Source of the DNA: Kitasatospora acidiphila
Lineage (GTDB): Bacteria > Actinomycetota > Actinomycetes > Streptomycetales > Streptomycetaceae
Reading direction: 5' to 3'
DNA: 64,000 nt
Assembly: GCF_006636205.1 (NCBI RefSeq)
Contig: NZ_VIGB01000003.1
Location: 434,001-498,000 of the forward strand
A program made the position numbers and the translations under genes. The notes beneath the pieces are model-generated. The model had not been told where the DNA came from. It did no database searches and worked only from the letters and a program-made list of their open reading frames with translations. How positions within the stretch are numbered: the stretch's first letter is position 1; every line of letters starts with the position of its first letter. This document shows, piece by piece, positions 14,125-22,948 of the stretch.

Positions 14125-16602
14125 TCAGCGGACCGCCGCTGCCCGGGCCAGGTCGTCCGTCAGGTCGGCGGCCGCCCGGCGCAGCGACTCGGGCAGCTGG
14201 CCGCTGTCCAGCAGCGCCCGCGCCAGCCGCACGGTCTCGGGGCGAGCCGAGTGCTTCGGGTAGAGGGCCTTGACCAGCAGGTCCAGCACCAGGTCGCCCT
14301 GCTTGCCGGCCACCGCGGGCAGTTCCTCGAAGAACCGGACGACGTACGGTGCCGTCAGCTCCTCCTGCTCGGGCTGCCAGAAGCCGCCGGCCAGCGCGAA
14401 GACCTCGAAGTTGGAGAGGTCGCCGGGAGCGAGCAGCGCGTTCCAGGCGGCCTCCTTGGCTGCTGGATCGGGCAGCGCGGCACGGCACTTGAGGGCACCG
14501 AGCGCACCGTCGGAGCCGGGGTCCGCCGCTTGCGCCGCCTCGATCTCCGCGGCGCCCAGTCCGCCCAGCGCGGTGAGCCGCAGCCGGATCCGCCAGGCCA
14601 GGTCGGTGTCCAGGGCGAGGCCGGCCGGGAGTTCCACCGGGCCCAGCCAGGAGGCGAGTTCCGCCGCGTCCGGGGTGAAGTCGATCAGGCCGCGGAAGAG
14701 GGTGAGGGCCTCTTCGGCGTCGGGCCCCGTGGTGGCGAGCCGGCCGCGCAGCGCGTCGGCGATCGCCGCCACCGCCGCCGGGCGCTCGGCGGGGTCCAGC
14801 AGGGTGTCCGCCACCTGGAACCTGGCCTGCTCCAACACCTCGGTGAGGATGGAGAGTTCCGGCTCCACGCGAACCATGTCGGCGACCAGGGCGAGGTGTG
14901 CGGCCGCCGGGTAGGCACCGTCCTTGACGGCGAGCAGCAGCTGGCACCAGAGCATCGCGCGGTTGATCGGCGCGAGCCCGGCCAGCAGGCCGGGCAGCGC
15001 CTGCTGGGAGCGCTCGTCGAGGCGGATCTTCGCATACGTCAGGTCGCCGTCGTTGAGCAGCAGGAGCGCGGGCTCGGGCAGGCCGGCCAGCTCGGGAACG
15101 GGGGTGCGGGCGCCGTCGACTACCGTGCGGACCAGCGCGGTGCGGGTCCCGGCGGCGTCGTACAGGCCGATGTCCAGGGTGTGCCGGCGCAGCACGGGGT
15201 GCGTCTGCGGGGCGGACTGGCGGATCGCGGCGGCGGTGATGACGCCGTCGGCGGTCTCCAGCTCCGGCCAAAGGGTGTTCACGTTCGCCGACTTGAGCCA
15301 GGTGTCGGACCAGTGGGTGAGGTCCTGCCGGGCGGCTTCGCTCAGCGCGTCCAGGAAGTCCTTGTAGGTGGCGGTGCCGTGGGCGTGCCGCTCGAAGAAG
15401 AGGCGCAGCCCGGCGCGCAGCGCGTCGTCGCCGATCGCGGCGGAGAGTTGGCGCAGCGCCGAGTGTCCCTTGAAGTAGGAGATCCGGTCCAGGTCGAGCA
15501 GGGCGGCGGCGACGGACTCGCCTGCCACGCTGACCGGGTGCGTCGACGGGCGCTGGTCGGCGTCGTACGCCTGGCCCTTGCGGCGGGCCGCGAAGGTGGT
15601 CGGCGGGCCGGTGAACCGGGTGACCTCGGACGGGATGCGGTGCGCGAGGTAGTCGGCGAACGCCTGGCCGAGCCAGAGTTCGTCCCACCAGGCGTTGGTG
15701 ACCAGCCCGGCCATCCACATCAGCGAGATGCCGTGGGCGAGGATGACCGCCCTGGTCTCCCGCTCGCTGTCGGGTGCCGCCGAGTTGAAGAGCCACTGCT
15801 CGCGGAGCAGGACCAGCCCGGGGTGGTCCAGCGAGATGACGCTGAACTCCGGCACGAACATCTGGTCGAACTTGGGCAGCGGGTAGCGGACGCCGAACAG
15901 CCGGTGGCTTTCGTCGAGGCATCGCCGTGTCACGTCGAAGAGTTCGGCCACGTCGGCTTTCATCGCCTCGGCCAGCGAGGCTCGGCAATGCAGCCCGAGC
16001 CGGATACCGTCGTGGTCGCTGGTGAACGACGCGTACGGACCAGCCGCGATCGTGGTGAGGTACGTCGCCTGGGGTGCGGTGGGGCCGATCTTCCACTGTC
16101 CCGGGGCGGTCTGCGAGGCCTCGGCGGTGGACAGCACCTGCCAATGTTCGGGCGTCGTAACGGTGAAGACGAATGGGGCCTTCAAGTCCGGCTGGTCGAA
16201 GCAGGCGAAGATCCGCGGCGCCTGGTCCGCATAGGGGAAGCCGTAGACGTAGACCTGCCCGTCCGCCGGGTCGGTGAACCGGTGCAGGCCCTCGTTGCTG
16301 CGGGAGTAGGGCATGTCCGCCACCACGGTCAGCTCGTTCTCGCCGGCCAGGCCGGTGAGGGGGAAGCGCCCGTCGCTCAGCAGCGCCACGTCCAGCGGCG
16401 TGCCGTTCAGGGTGACCTCGTGCAGGAGGGCCGGCCGGAGCTCGAAGAACACCTCCGCATCCGGCTGTGCGGCGGTGAATCGAATGGCGGTGGTGGAACG
16501 GAACACCTCCGCCGTTCCGGCGAGGTCGAGCGTCACCTGATAGCCGCCGACCGAAATGGCGGAGGTCCGATGGGAGGCTTCTGCCTTGGTGAGGCTGGTC
16601 AT
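14125..16602 (-). CDS. M1-family aminopeptidase homologue lacking catalytic residues (pseudoenzyme)
   Basis: 825 residues from ATG 16602, which has AAGGGGAAG upstream; an in-frame ATG at 16677 is less likely. Overall it aligns end to end with streptomycete PepN-type aminopeptidases: N-terminal beta domain (YQVTLDLAG, then YSRSNEGLHRFTDPADGQVYVYG), gluzincin domain and ERAP1-like helical C-terminal half. The catalytic signatures are changed. In place of GAMEN after VPEF there is VISLDH (about residue 255). In place of HExxH there is HGISL in LAHGISLMWMAGLVTNAWWDELWL (about 289). The third ligand in NESFA is replaced by GQAFA. It should therefore not bind zinc or cleave peptides. It borders the biosynthetic cluster, diverging from its first ligase gene. 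A scaffold, binding or resistance role is only an inference. Confidence 0.85.
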   Translation of the reverse strand: MTSLTKAEASHRTSAISVGGYQVTLDLAGTAEVFRSTTAIRFTAAQPDAEVFFELRPALLHEVTLNGTPLDVALLSDGRFPLTGLAGENELTVVADMPYSRSNEGLHRFTDPADGQVYVYGFPYADQAPRIFACFDQPDLKAPFVFTVTTPEHWQVLSTAEASQTAPGQWKIGPTAPQATYLTTIAAGPYASFTSDHDGIRLGLHCRASLAEAMKADVAELFDVTRRCLDESHRLFGVRYPLPKFDQMFVPEFSVISLDHPGLVLLREQWLFNSAAPDSERETRAVILAHGISLMWMAGLVTNAWWDELWLGQAFADYLAHRIPSEVTRFTGPPTTFAARRKGQAYDADQRPSTHPVSVAGESVAAALLDLDRISYFKGHSALRQLSAAIGDDALRAGLRLFFERHAHGTATYKDFLDALSEAARQDLTHWSDTWLKSANVNTLWPELETADGVITAAAIRQSAPQTHPVLRRHTLDIGLYDAAGTRTALVRTVVDGARTPVPELAGLPEPALLLLNDGDLTYAKIRLDERSQQALPGLLAGLAPINRAMLWCQLLLAVKDGAYPAAAHLALVADMVRVEPELSILTEVLEQARFQVADTLLDPAERPAAVAAIADALRGRLATTGPDAEEALTLFRGLIDFTPDAAELASWLGPVELPAGLALDTDLAWRIRLRLTALGGLGAAEIEAAQAADPGSDGALGALKCRAALPDPAAKEAAWNALLAPGDLSNFEVFALAGGFWQPEQEELTAPYVVRFFEELPAVAGKQGDLVLDLLVKALYPKHSARPETVRLARALLDSGQLPESLRRAAADLTDDLARAAAVR

Positions 16603-17187
16603 TCTACTTCCCCTTTTCAGAAGCTTTCGGGGAATCCAGGAATACCCGGAGACATCCAGCGGCACGGTTTTCGCCATTCTGGACCCGGTCCTGACCCCGG
16701 GAGAGCTGACAAGGGGACATGATGCACGCCGAAGCGGTCCGTCGACAGAGTTCGGGGAGCAAAACCTGTCGGCATTCGCGCCGGGGCGTCCGGCCCCGCG
16801 ACCCCAACCGGAATCTCATGCTCCTCCTCCGCCGCAAGGGTGCGCCCGCATCCCCGGCGGGTGTTCCATAAGCACGGACACCCGCCGCCTGAGCAGCACT
16901 CGCCTGCACCAGAGCGCCCAGCCCTCGGCGTTCGAGTGTGGAGAACAAGCGGTTGAACAAGCCCGCAGAAGGTTGACGGCGCGAGCGGCGCCCGATGAAG
17001 GCTTCTCAAACCAGCCCATTTGCGCTCTGATTGGGCGGGCCCGGCCAGGCTCAATGCCCGGCTCCTCGACAGTCCGTCAGGGCCACTTGTAGGTTGTGTT
17101 ATCGCGCTCACTGAGACTCCGAAGGGGCGACTCGGCCCGCGCGACGGACATGCCGATCATGGAGGCCCGGGAAGGGAACCCAGAATT
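16603..17187. other. Divergent intergenic region at the left edge of the cluster
   Basis: 585 bp between the divergent aminopeptidase-like gene and the first ATP-grasp gene. Short open frames here have poor codon usage and no recognisable products, so I see no gene. It must carry both promoters. TTGACG at 16973-16978 and TGTTAT at 17097-17102 are weak promoter-like words only. The ribosome site GGGAAGGGAA (about 17169-17178) decides the ATP-grasp start at 17188. Confidence 0.4.
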
Positions 17188-18441
17188 ATGATCACCGGCA
17201 GTGACGAAGCGACGGATCGGCCCCTTCTCCTCTTGGTCGCATCAGGCATGCGTCCTTACCGTGAGTACCTGTTGAAGTCGATCGCGACTCGCTTTAGGGT
17301 CCACCTTTTCCACACCATCGAGCCGTCCTGGGAGAAGGCCTATCTGAGCGGCTGGACGGTGCTCGCCGACACCTGCGACGGCGCGGCGATGGCCAAGGCG
17401 GCACTGGACCTGCACGCCGCCACCCCGGTGGCCGGCGTGCTCTGCTGGGACGAGGTGCGCATCCACGCCACCGCGTACGTCGCCGAGGCGCTCGGGCTGC
17501 TGGGCGGGGACCCGGCGGTCGTCTGGCGGCTGCGCGACAAGGGGCAGACCCGTGCGGCGCTCGCCGCGGCCGGCGTGCCGCAGCCCGCGTCGATACCCGT
17601 CTCCACCGAGCAGGAGGCCCTGGCGGCGGCCGAGGAGCTCGGCTACCCCGTCGTGCTCAAGCCCCGCGGCTTCGGTGCCAGCCTCGGCGTGATCCGGGTC
17701 GAGGACGCCGCCGCGCTGAGCGCGGGCTTCGCCTTCACCACGTCGATCGTCATCCCGGAGCCGGTGCTCTTCAACTCCGCGGAGCCGTACCTGGTCGAGG
17801 AGTGCGTCACCGGCGAGGAGATCAGCGTCGACGCGGTGATCCGCAGCGGCGTGGTGACACCGCTGTTCATCGGCCGCAAGGTGGTCGGCTACCCGCCCTA
17901 CGCCGAGGAGATCGGCCACTTCGTCGACGCCGACGACCCGTTGCTCACCGACCCGGCGCTGGTTGCCGCACTCCAGGACGCGCACACCGCGCTCGGCGTC
18001 GAAAACGCCTGGACCCACACGGAGTTCATGCTCACGGCCGACGGCCCCAAGCTGATCGAGGTCAACGGGCGGCTCGGCGGGGACCTCATCCCCTACCTGG
18101 GCCTGCTGGCCACCGGGATCGACCCCGGGCTCGCCGCGGCCTCGGTGGCCTGCGGGCTGGAGCCCGACCTGACCCCGTCCCGCCACCGGATCAGCGGGGT
18201 CCGCTTCTTCTATGTCGCCGAGGAGGACACCACCCTCGGCTCGGTCGCCTTCGAAGGCGAACTGCCCGCCGCCGTCGACCAGTCGGTGGTCGTGGCCGCG
18301 CCCGGCGCTGTCGTCTCGCCGCCGCCCAAGGGCACCGTCTGGGGCCGGATCGCCTTCGCGACCGCGACCGCCGATTCGGTGGACTCCTGTCGGCAGGCGC
18401 TGGACGAGGCCGGCGGCGCGCTGGTCGTCAACTCGGTCTGA
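17188..18441 (+). CDS. ATP-grasp carboxylate-amine ligase
   Basis: 417 residues from ATG 17188. N-terminal pre-ATP-grasp domain (LLLVASGMRPYREYLLKSIA), then the ATP-grasp fold from about residue 110: RDKGQTRAALAAAGVPQP, the Lys of YPVVLKPRGFGASLGVIRV, the EExxxGEEISVDAV segment, and the metal-binding TEFML...LIEVNGRLGGDLIPYL (E and N). All key nucleotide and Mg residues appear present. The family (BL00235/PurK-like) activates a carboxylate as acyl phosphate and joins it to an amine. As the first gene of the cluster, 50 bp before an MFS transporter, it probably forms an amide in the product. Substrates are unknown. Confidence 0.85.
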   Translation: MITGSDEATDRPLLLLVASGMRPYREYLLKSIATRFRVHLFHTIEPSWEKAYLSGWTVLADTCDGAAMAKAALDLHAATPVAGVLCWDEVRIHATAYVAEALGLLGGDPAVVWRLRDKGQTRAALAAAGVPQPASIPVSTEQEALAAAEELGYPVVLKPRGFGASLGVIRVEDAAALSAGFAFTTSIVIPEPVLFNSAEPYLVEECVTGEEISVDAVIRSGVVTPLFIGRKVVGYPPYAEEIGHFVDADDPLLTDPALVAALQDAHTALGVENAWTHTEFMLTADGPKLIEVNGRLGGDLIPYLGLLATGIDPGLAAASVACGLEPDLTPSRHRISGVRFFYVAEEDTTLGSVAFEGELPAAVDQSVVVAAPGAVVSPPPKGTVWGRIAFATATADSVDSCRQALDEAGGALVVNSV

Positions 18442-18490
18442 ACCACCTCGTCCCGCCATCTGCCGTCCGACTGAAAGACAGCCACAGCAA

Positions 18491-19825
18491 ATGACCGAGA
18501 ACGAACAGCAGCCCTCCTCCCAAGGCCCGGGAGCCTGGGTCACGTTCAAGGAATCCCACCCAGCGGTCAAGGCGATCCTGGCCGGTGTCATCGTCAACCG
18601 CCTCGGCGCCTTCCTCACCATCTTCCTCGTGCTCTACCTTGTCTCGAAGGGCTACTCCACGGCCGAGGCCTCGCTGGCCCTCGGGGCCTACGGCGCCGGT
18701 GGCATGGTGGGCGTGCTGGTCGGCGGTGCGCTCGCCAGCCGGCTCGGCGCGCGCAACGCCACCGTGCTGAGCATGGCCAGCTCGGCGGTGCTGCTGGCCA
18801 CCATCGTGTACGTGCCGAGCTACCCGGCGATCGTGGCCGCCGTCTTCCTGGTGAGTGCGGTCGGCCTGATGTACCGGCCGGCCTCGGCCTCGCTGCTCTC
18901 CGAACTCACCCCGGACACCCGGCAGGTGATGATCTTCGCGATCTACCGCTGGGGTCTGAACCTGGGCACGATGGCCTCGCCGCTGCTCGGTTACGCCCTC
19001 TTCAACCTGCGCCACAAGAGCTACACCGTGCTCTTCTGGGGCGAGGCGCTGGTCGCGGTGGTCTATGCGCTGATCGCCTTCTTCCTGATCCCGAGGAAGC
19101 ACGACGAGGCTGACGTCGCCGCGTCGGCCAAGGCCGACAGCAGCGAGCCGGCCCCGGCCGCCGACGGGCCGTCCGCCGACGAGCAGTCCGCCGCCGCGGC
19201 CGGACCGAGCGGCTACCGCGCGGTGCTGCGGGACCGCCGCTACATGTTCTTCCTGATCGGCATGCTGTTCAACACGGTCGTCTACGTGCAGTACACCAGC
19301 ACGCTGCCGCTGGACGTCGCCAAGGAACACGTGAACGTGCTCTGGTACACGCTGGCGGTGGCGCTCAACGGCTTCATGGTCATCGTCTTCGAGCTGCCGC
19401 TGACCAAGTTCACCCAGAAGTGGCCGCTGCGGCTGAGCGTCGTGATCCCCTGGGCGCTGGTCGGCCTCGGCGAGATGTTCTACGGCTTCCCGCTGGGCGG
19501 GGCGGTCATCCTGATCGGCACCCTCATCTGGACCACCGCCGAGATCATGGGCGGCCCGGCGGTCTTCTCCTTCCCGGCCACCGCCGGACCCGCCCACCTC
19601 AAGCCGGTCTACATCAGCAGCTTCCAGTTCATCTTCAACCTCGGCACCGCGATCGGCCCGGTCATCGGCGGGGAGCTCTTCCTGGGCCTGGGCCGCGCGG
19701 TCTGGCCGACCCTCGGTCTGCTCTCCGCCGCGGCGTGCGTGCTCGGGCTGTTCGCCTTCCCGGGCGCCAAGAAGGCCGCCATGGACGGGACTCCGGAGCC
19801 GGAGCCGGTCACCGAAGCCGTCTGA
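18491..19825 (+). CDS. MFS transporter, probable product exporter
   Basis: 444 residues from ATG 18491. Twelve predicted membrane helices in two halves, separated by a charged Ala/Ser/Glu/Asp-rich loop (about residues 205-245). The first half has the motif-A-like sequence GGALASRLGARNA between helices 2 and 3. It is similar in layout to drug-efflux MFS proteins (DHA1/MdtH-like). It follows the ATP-grasp gene and ends in a strong hairpin, so the two probably form one transcription unit. Export of the cluster product or self-resistance is the likely role. Confidence 0.8.
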   Translation: MTENEQQPSSQGPGAWVTFKESHPAVKAILAGVIVNRLGAFLTIFLVLYLVSKGYSTAEASLALGAYGAGGMVGVLVGGALASRLGARNATVLSMASSAVLLATIVYVPSYPAIVAAVFLVSAVGLMYRPASASLLSELTPDTRQVMIFAIYRWGLNLGTMASPLLGYALFNLRHKSYTVLFWGEALVAVVYALIAFFLIPRKHDEADVAASAKADSSEPAPAADGPSADEQSAAAAGPSGYRAVLRDRRYMFFLIGMLFNTVVYVQYTSTLPLDVAKEHVNVLWYTLAVALNGFMVIVFELPLTKFTQKWPLRLSVVIPWALVGLGEMFYGFPLGGAVILIGTLIWTTAEIMGGPAVFSFPATAGPAHLKPVYISSFQFIFNLGTAIGPVIGGELFLGLGRAVWPTLGLLSAAACVLGLFAFPGAKKAAMDGTPEPEPVTEAV

Positions 19826-19830
19826 TCCCG

Positions 19831-19865
19831 GTACGGGCCGGTGGTCACCGGCAGCCGGCCCGTAC
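19831..19865 (+). terminator. Terminator after the MFS gene
   Basis: Perfect 11-bp stem GTACGGGCCGG (19831-19841) and CCGGCCCGTAC (19855-19865), starting 5 bp after the TGA. Confidence 0.75.
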
Positions 19866-20023
19866 CGACAGCACTACACCGCAGGCCGTACCGCCGCTCC
19901 TCCGGTGACCCCACGCGAAGCGGCGCGCGCGGCCCACGGCCGCATGAACGACATCCCGTCTGGCGAATCCCACCACCACAGGCCAGCACGGTGCGCACGG
20001 TACATCCCGTTGAGGGGGCGCTC

Positions 20024-21145
20024 ATGAACACTGCCGACCGCATTCCCATCGACTCGGTGCTGCCCGGGGAATCCCCGCGATTCACCATCGAGGACAAGGC
20101 CCACATCGCTCGTCTCGCCGAAACCGATGCGACGCTGCCGCCGATCCTGATCCACCGTCAGACCATGCGGGTCATCGACGGGTTGCACCGCTTGCGGGCA
20201 GCCCAGCTCAAGGGCGAGGAATCGATTGCCGTCGAGTACTTCGACGGCACCGAGGAGGCCGCCTACCTGCTTTCGGTGGAAGCCAACATCGCACACGGAC
20301 TGCCGCTCTCCGTCTCCGAGCGCAAGGCGGCCGCCGAACGCATCGTCACCATGCGTCCGGAGATGTCGGACCGGTCGATCGCGCGGAACACCGGGCTCTC
20401 CGCGAAGACGGTCAGCGAGATCCGCCGCCGCTCGACCGGCGACAGTGGACAGTCGGACGCCCGGGTGGGGCGCGACGGCCGAATGCGGCCGGTCAACGCG
20501 GACGAGGGCCGCCGCCGGGTGGCGAAGGTCATCAGGGAGCGGCCCGACGCCTCGCTCCGGGAGATCGCCCAGGCCGCCGGGGTCTCGGTGAGCACCGCGC
20601 ACGGGGTGCGGTGCCGGATCCGTGACGAGGAGCCGGTCCAGCCAGGCGCCACCAGGACCGGTTCGGTGCCGGCCCAGCGGTCGGATTCGCAGTCCTTCAC
20701 CAAGTGGGCGCCCACGGCCCCGCCCGCGCCGTCCGAGGCTTCCAGGGCGTCCGAGCGGCGTGTCGCGCAGACCGCGCAGCCTGTTGCGGAGCCCGGCCCG
20801 AGTGTCCCGGAGTCCGGGCCCGCACGGCGGGCCGGCGTGGCGGCGGACCCGGTGCCGCCCAGCCGGCTCGGCTCGCAGCGTCTGCCGGCCCAGCGGCGCG
20901 CCGACGAGGCGTTCGCCGGCCTGGAGCGGCTGCGCCGGGACCCGTCGCTGCGGTTCACCGACAGCGGCCGCGCGCTGCTGACCTGGCTCCACCAGCGGCT
21001 GGTGGTGGTCAGCGAAGCGGAGCATGAACTCCAGTCGATTCCACCGCACTTGCTAACGACGGTATCGGCCCTCGCACTGGAGTGCGCCGACAACTGGCGA
21101 GAGTTGGCGACCGAACTACGCGGGCGCGCAAGACAGATCGGATAG
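20024..21145 (+). CDS. ParB/StrR-like pathway-specific regulator
   Basis: 373 residues from ATG 20024 (GAGGGGGCG upstream). N-terminal ParB-like domain at residues 5-95 (IPIDSVLPGESPRF, then VIDGLHRLRAAQLKGEESIAVEYFDG). Next comes a helix-turn-helix (SDRSIARNTGLSAKTVSEIRRR, about 122-143), a second HTH-like segment (SLREIAQAAGVSVSTAHGVRCRIRD, 172-196), a long Pro/Ala-rich linker, and a C-terminal helical domain (about 285-373). StrR, NovG and related activators of antibiotic clusters share the ParB-fold plus HTH layout. It is therefore a likely cluster activator, not a chromosome-partition protein. It lies 8 bp before the VOC gene and is probably co-transcribed. Confidence 0.8.
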   Translation: MNTADRIPIDSVLPGESPRFTIEDKAHIARLAETDATLPPILIHRQTMRVIDGLHRLRAAQLKGEESIAVEYFDGTEEAAYLLSVEANIAHGLPLSVSERKAAAERIVTMRPEMSDRSIARNTGLSAKTVSEIRRRSTGDSGQSDARVGRDGRMRPVNADEGRRRVAKVIRERPDASLREIAQAAGVSVSTAHGVRCRIRDEEPVQPGATRTGSVPAQRSDSQSFTKWAPTAPPAPSEASRASERRVAQTAQPVAEPGPSVPESGPARRAGVAADPVPPSRLGSQRLPAQRRADEAFAGLERLRRDPSLRFTDSGRALLTWLHQRLVVVSEAEHELQSIPPHLLTTVSALALECADNWRELATELRGRARQIG

Positions 21146-21153
21146 GGGAAGCC

Positions 21154-21624
21154 GTGATTGTCAGACTTGACCACGTGGGAGTGGCGACCGGCGACCCGCA
21201 GGGTGCGGGCGACCTGCTGGCCGCCCTCGGCCTGACCGTCGGGGACCGCGGGAACGCCGAGACGTACGGCGTCAGTTGTGATTTCTGGCAGGCCGAGAAG
21301 GGCGGCTGCGCCATCGAACTGGTCGCGCCGCTGAACGACGAGGCGGCGATCAGCCGCCGGCTGGCCGAGCACGGTCCGGGGCTCTACCACATCGCCTTCG
21401 AAGTGGACGACGTGGTCGCCGAGTTGGAGCGGCTGCGCGGGCTCGGCCTGGTCCCGGTGGACCGCGAGCCGCAACCGGGAGCCCGGCATGGCATGTGGGT
21501 GGCCTTCGTCTACGCCAAACGCCCGGCGGGACTGCTGATCGAGCTGGTCGAGTACCGGCGCACGGATCCACCGGCCGCCGGCAACACCGACGCCCACCCC
21601 GGCACCGCGGTCGGCGCGCCATGA
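21154..21624 (+). CDS. VOC-family protein, methylmalonyl-CoA epimerase-like
   Basis: 156 residues from GTG 21154, 8 bp after the regulator, with GGGGAA upstream. Two beta-alpha-beta-beta-beta modules with the four expected metal ligands: His in LDHVGVAT, Glu in CAIELVAPL, His in GLYHIAFEVDD and Glu in LLIELVEY. This matches methylmalonyl-CoA epimerase and related glyoxalase-fold enzymes, which act through an enolate at a metal centre. It overlaps the following FAD oxidase by ATGA, so it likely acts in the same step series. An epimerase, isomerase or lyase role cannot be distinguished. Confidence 0.8.
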   Translation: MIVRLDHVGVATGDPQGAGDLLAALGLTVGDRGNAETYGVSCDFWQAEKGGCAIELVAPLNDEAAISRRLAEHGPGLYHIAFEVDDVVAELERLRGLGLVPVDREPQPGARHGMWVAFVYAKRPAGLLIELVEYRRTDPPAAGNTDAHPGTAVGAP

Positions 21625-22682
21625 GGACCGCCATCGTCGGCGGCGGCCTGGCCGGCGCCGTGCTCGCCTGGCGGCTCACCGAACTCGGTCTGAAACCCAC
21701 GGTGTTCACCAGTGAGCAGGGCCGCTCGGCGGATGCCACCCAGGCCTCCGGAGGGTTGCTGCGAGGCTTCGAGCCCGACCCCGCGGCAGCCCGCGCGGCC
21801 GCCGAGAGCCTGGCCGAACTGCGCGGCTCGCCGCTGCTGCGGAGCTGGGCCGGCTACCGCGAGCTCGACTCCACCGTCGTCCTCCCGCCAGGCACCGACC
21901 GGTCGTCGGTCGCCGCCGTGCTGCGGCTACTCGACGAACTCCTTCCGGGCTCCGCCGAACTGCGCGAACTCCCGGACCTGAAGCCCTTCCTGGGTCTCCC
22001 ACCCGACACCGTCGCGGTGGTCGAGCGGCACGCCGGCTACCTCTCCCCCGCCGCGCTGCGGGACGCCATGCTGGAGCAGGCGGTCCTCGCGGGCGCGGTG
22101 GTCCGCACCGATCCGGTGGTCCGGGTCGGTCCCGAGGGCGCCGTCCGGACGGCGGCCGGCACCGGGGTCGGCTACGACACGGTGGTGCTCGCCACCGGGC
22201 CCTGGACGCCTTCGCTGCTCGCCGCCTGGGGCTTTCCCGCCGGGGGGCTGAGGGCCAAACAGATCCAGTACACGCTGGGCCGGGGCACCCCGCCAGGCCT
22301 GGGCGCCTTCGTCGACGAGACCTCCGGTCTCTACGGGCGCCCGTTCGGCTCGGGCCGCTTCCTGCTGGGCCTGCCGACCGATCGCTGGGATGTCGATCCG
22401 ACGGCGCTGCGGACCGACAGCGAGCTGGTCCAGCGGGTCGCCGGGTGCGCCAAGGCACGGCTGGGCTCGGACTCCTGGCCCGGGGCGGACGCCGTCACGG
22501 TGGCCGCCGCCGACTGCTACGCACCGTCCGGGGGGCTGCGGCTGCGCTCCTGCCTGCCGGGCTCGCCGGTGCTCACCTTCACCGGCGGGACCGGTGGCGC
22601 GGCCAAGTACGCACTCGGGGCCGGCCGTTCGGCCGCCGCCGCGCTGCTCTGCGGTGAAACTCCCGGCGAAGACTTGCCATAG
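21621..22682 (+). CDS. FAD-dependent amino acid oxidase (DAO family), hydrazine-pathway type
   Basis: 353 residues; start ATG overlaps the VOC stop. N-terminal FAD motif AIVGGGLAGAVLAWRLTE, a DAO-type substrate domain, and the C-terminal FAD-binding stretch TFTGGTGGAAKYALGAGRSAA. In known hydrazine pathways a DAO-family flavoenzyme (Spb39 type) cleaves the lysine-hydrazine adduct oxidatively and frees the hydrazino acid. The position directly before the N-hydroxylase and hydrazine synthetase genes fits that step. Assignment is by family and context; other C-N oxidations are possible. Confidence 0.78.
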   Translation: MRTAIVGGGLAGAVLAWRLTELGLKPTVFTSEQGRSADATQASGGLLRGFEPDPAAARAAAESLAELRGSPLLRSWAGYRELDSTVVLPPGTDRSSVAAVLRLLDELLPGSAELRELPDLKPFLGLPPDTVAVVERHAGYLSPAALRDAMLEQAVLAGAVVRTDPVVRVGPEGAVRTAAGTGVGYDTVVLATGPWTPSLLAAWGFPAGGLRAKQIQYTLGRGTPPGLGAFVDETSGLYGRPFGSGRFLLGLPTDRWDVDPTALRTDSELVQRVAGCAKARLGSDSWPGADAVTVAAADCYAPSGGLRLRSCLPGSPVLTFTGGTGGAAKYALGAGRSAAAALLCGETPGEDLP

Positions 22683-22721
22683 TAAAACCTGGCTGGCAGC
22701 ATCGCTTGCGGATTGATACCC

Positions 22722-22930
22722 GAGTTCCCGGACCCCTGAGTCCCCGGACTCCCAAGTTCCCGAACTCCTCAGTTCCCGGACCCCTAGGTTTCCGAACTCC
22801 GGGCGTTCATGATTTCCAATCTTCTTGAGCTCCAGGCTTCTTGAGCTCCAGCATTCGCGAGCTCCAAATCCATTGAGCTCCAACGTTCGCAACCTTCTTG
22901 AGCTCCAACTTACTTGAGCTCCAGAGCTCC
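22722..22930 (+). repeat. 16-bp tandem repeat array upstream of the N-hydroxylase gene
   Basis: Twelve full 16-bp units plus two partial ones fill nearly the whole gap between the oxidase and the N-hydroxylase. Units start at 22722, 22738, 22754, 22770, 22786, 22802, 22818, 22834, 22850 and 22866. Then come a 9-bp partial unit at 22882, full units at 22891 and 22907, and an 8-bp partial unit at 22923. The first units read like AAGTTCCCGAACTCCT, the later ones like AGGCTTCTTGAGCTCC. The common core is TTC-N2-GA(A/G)CTCC, containing the palindrome GAGCTC in the later half. The array ends 18 bp before the start codon at 22949. Confidence 0.9.
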
Positions 22931-22948
22931 TATGTTCACTGACAGGGG

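Noticed and set aside
14251..16722. Plus-strand frame of 823 codons opposite the aminopeptidase-like gene
   Set aside because: Antisense shadow with unbalanced composition; the minus-strand protein aligns to a known family over its whole length.
20024..21145. Chromosome-partition ParB
   Set aside because: It lacks a parA neighbour and origin context, and its domain layout and place in the cluster fit a StrR-like activator.
22722..22930. CRISPR-like array
   Set aside because: Units are 16 bp and contiguous, with no unique spacers and no cas genes; it is a plain tandem repeat.
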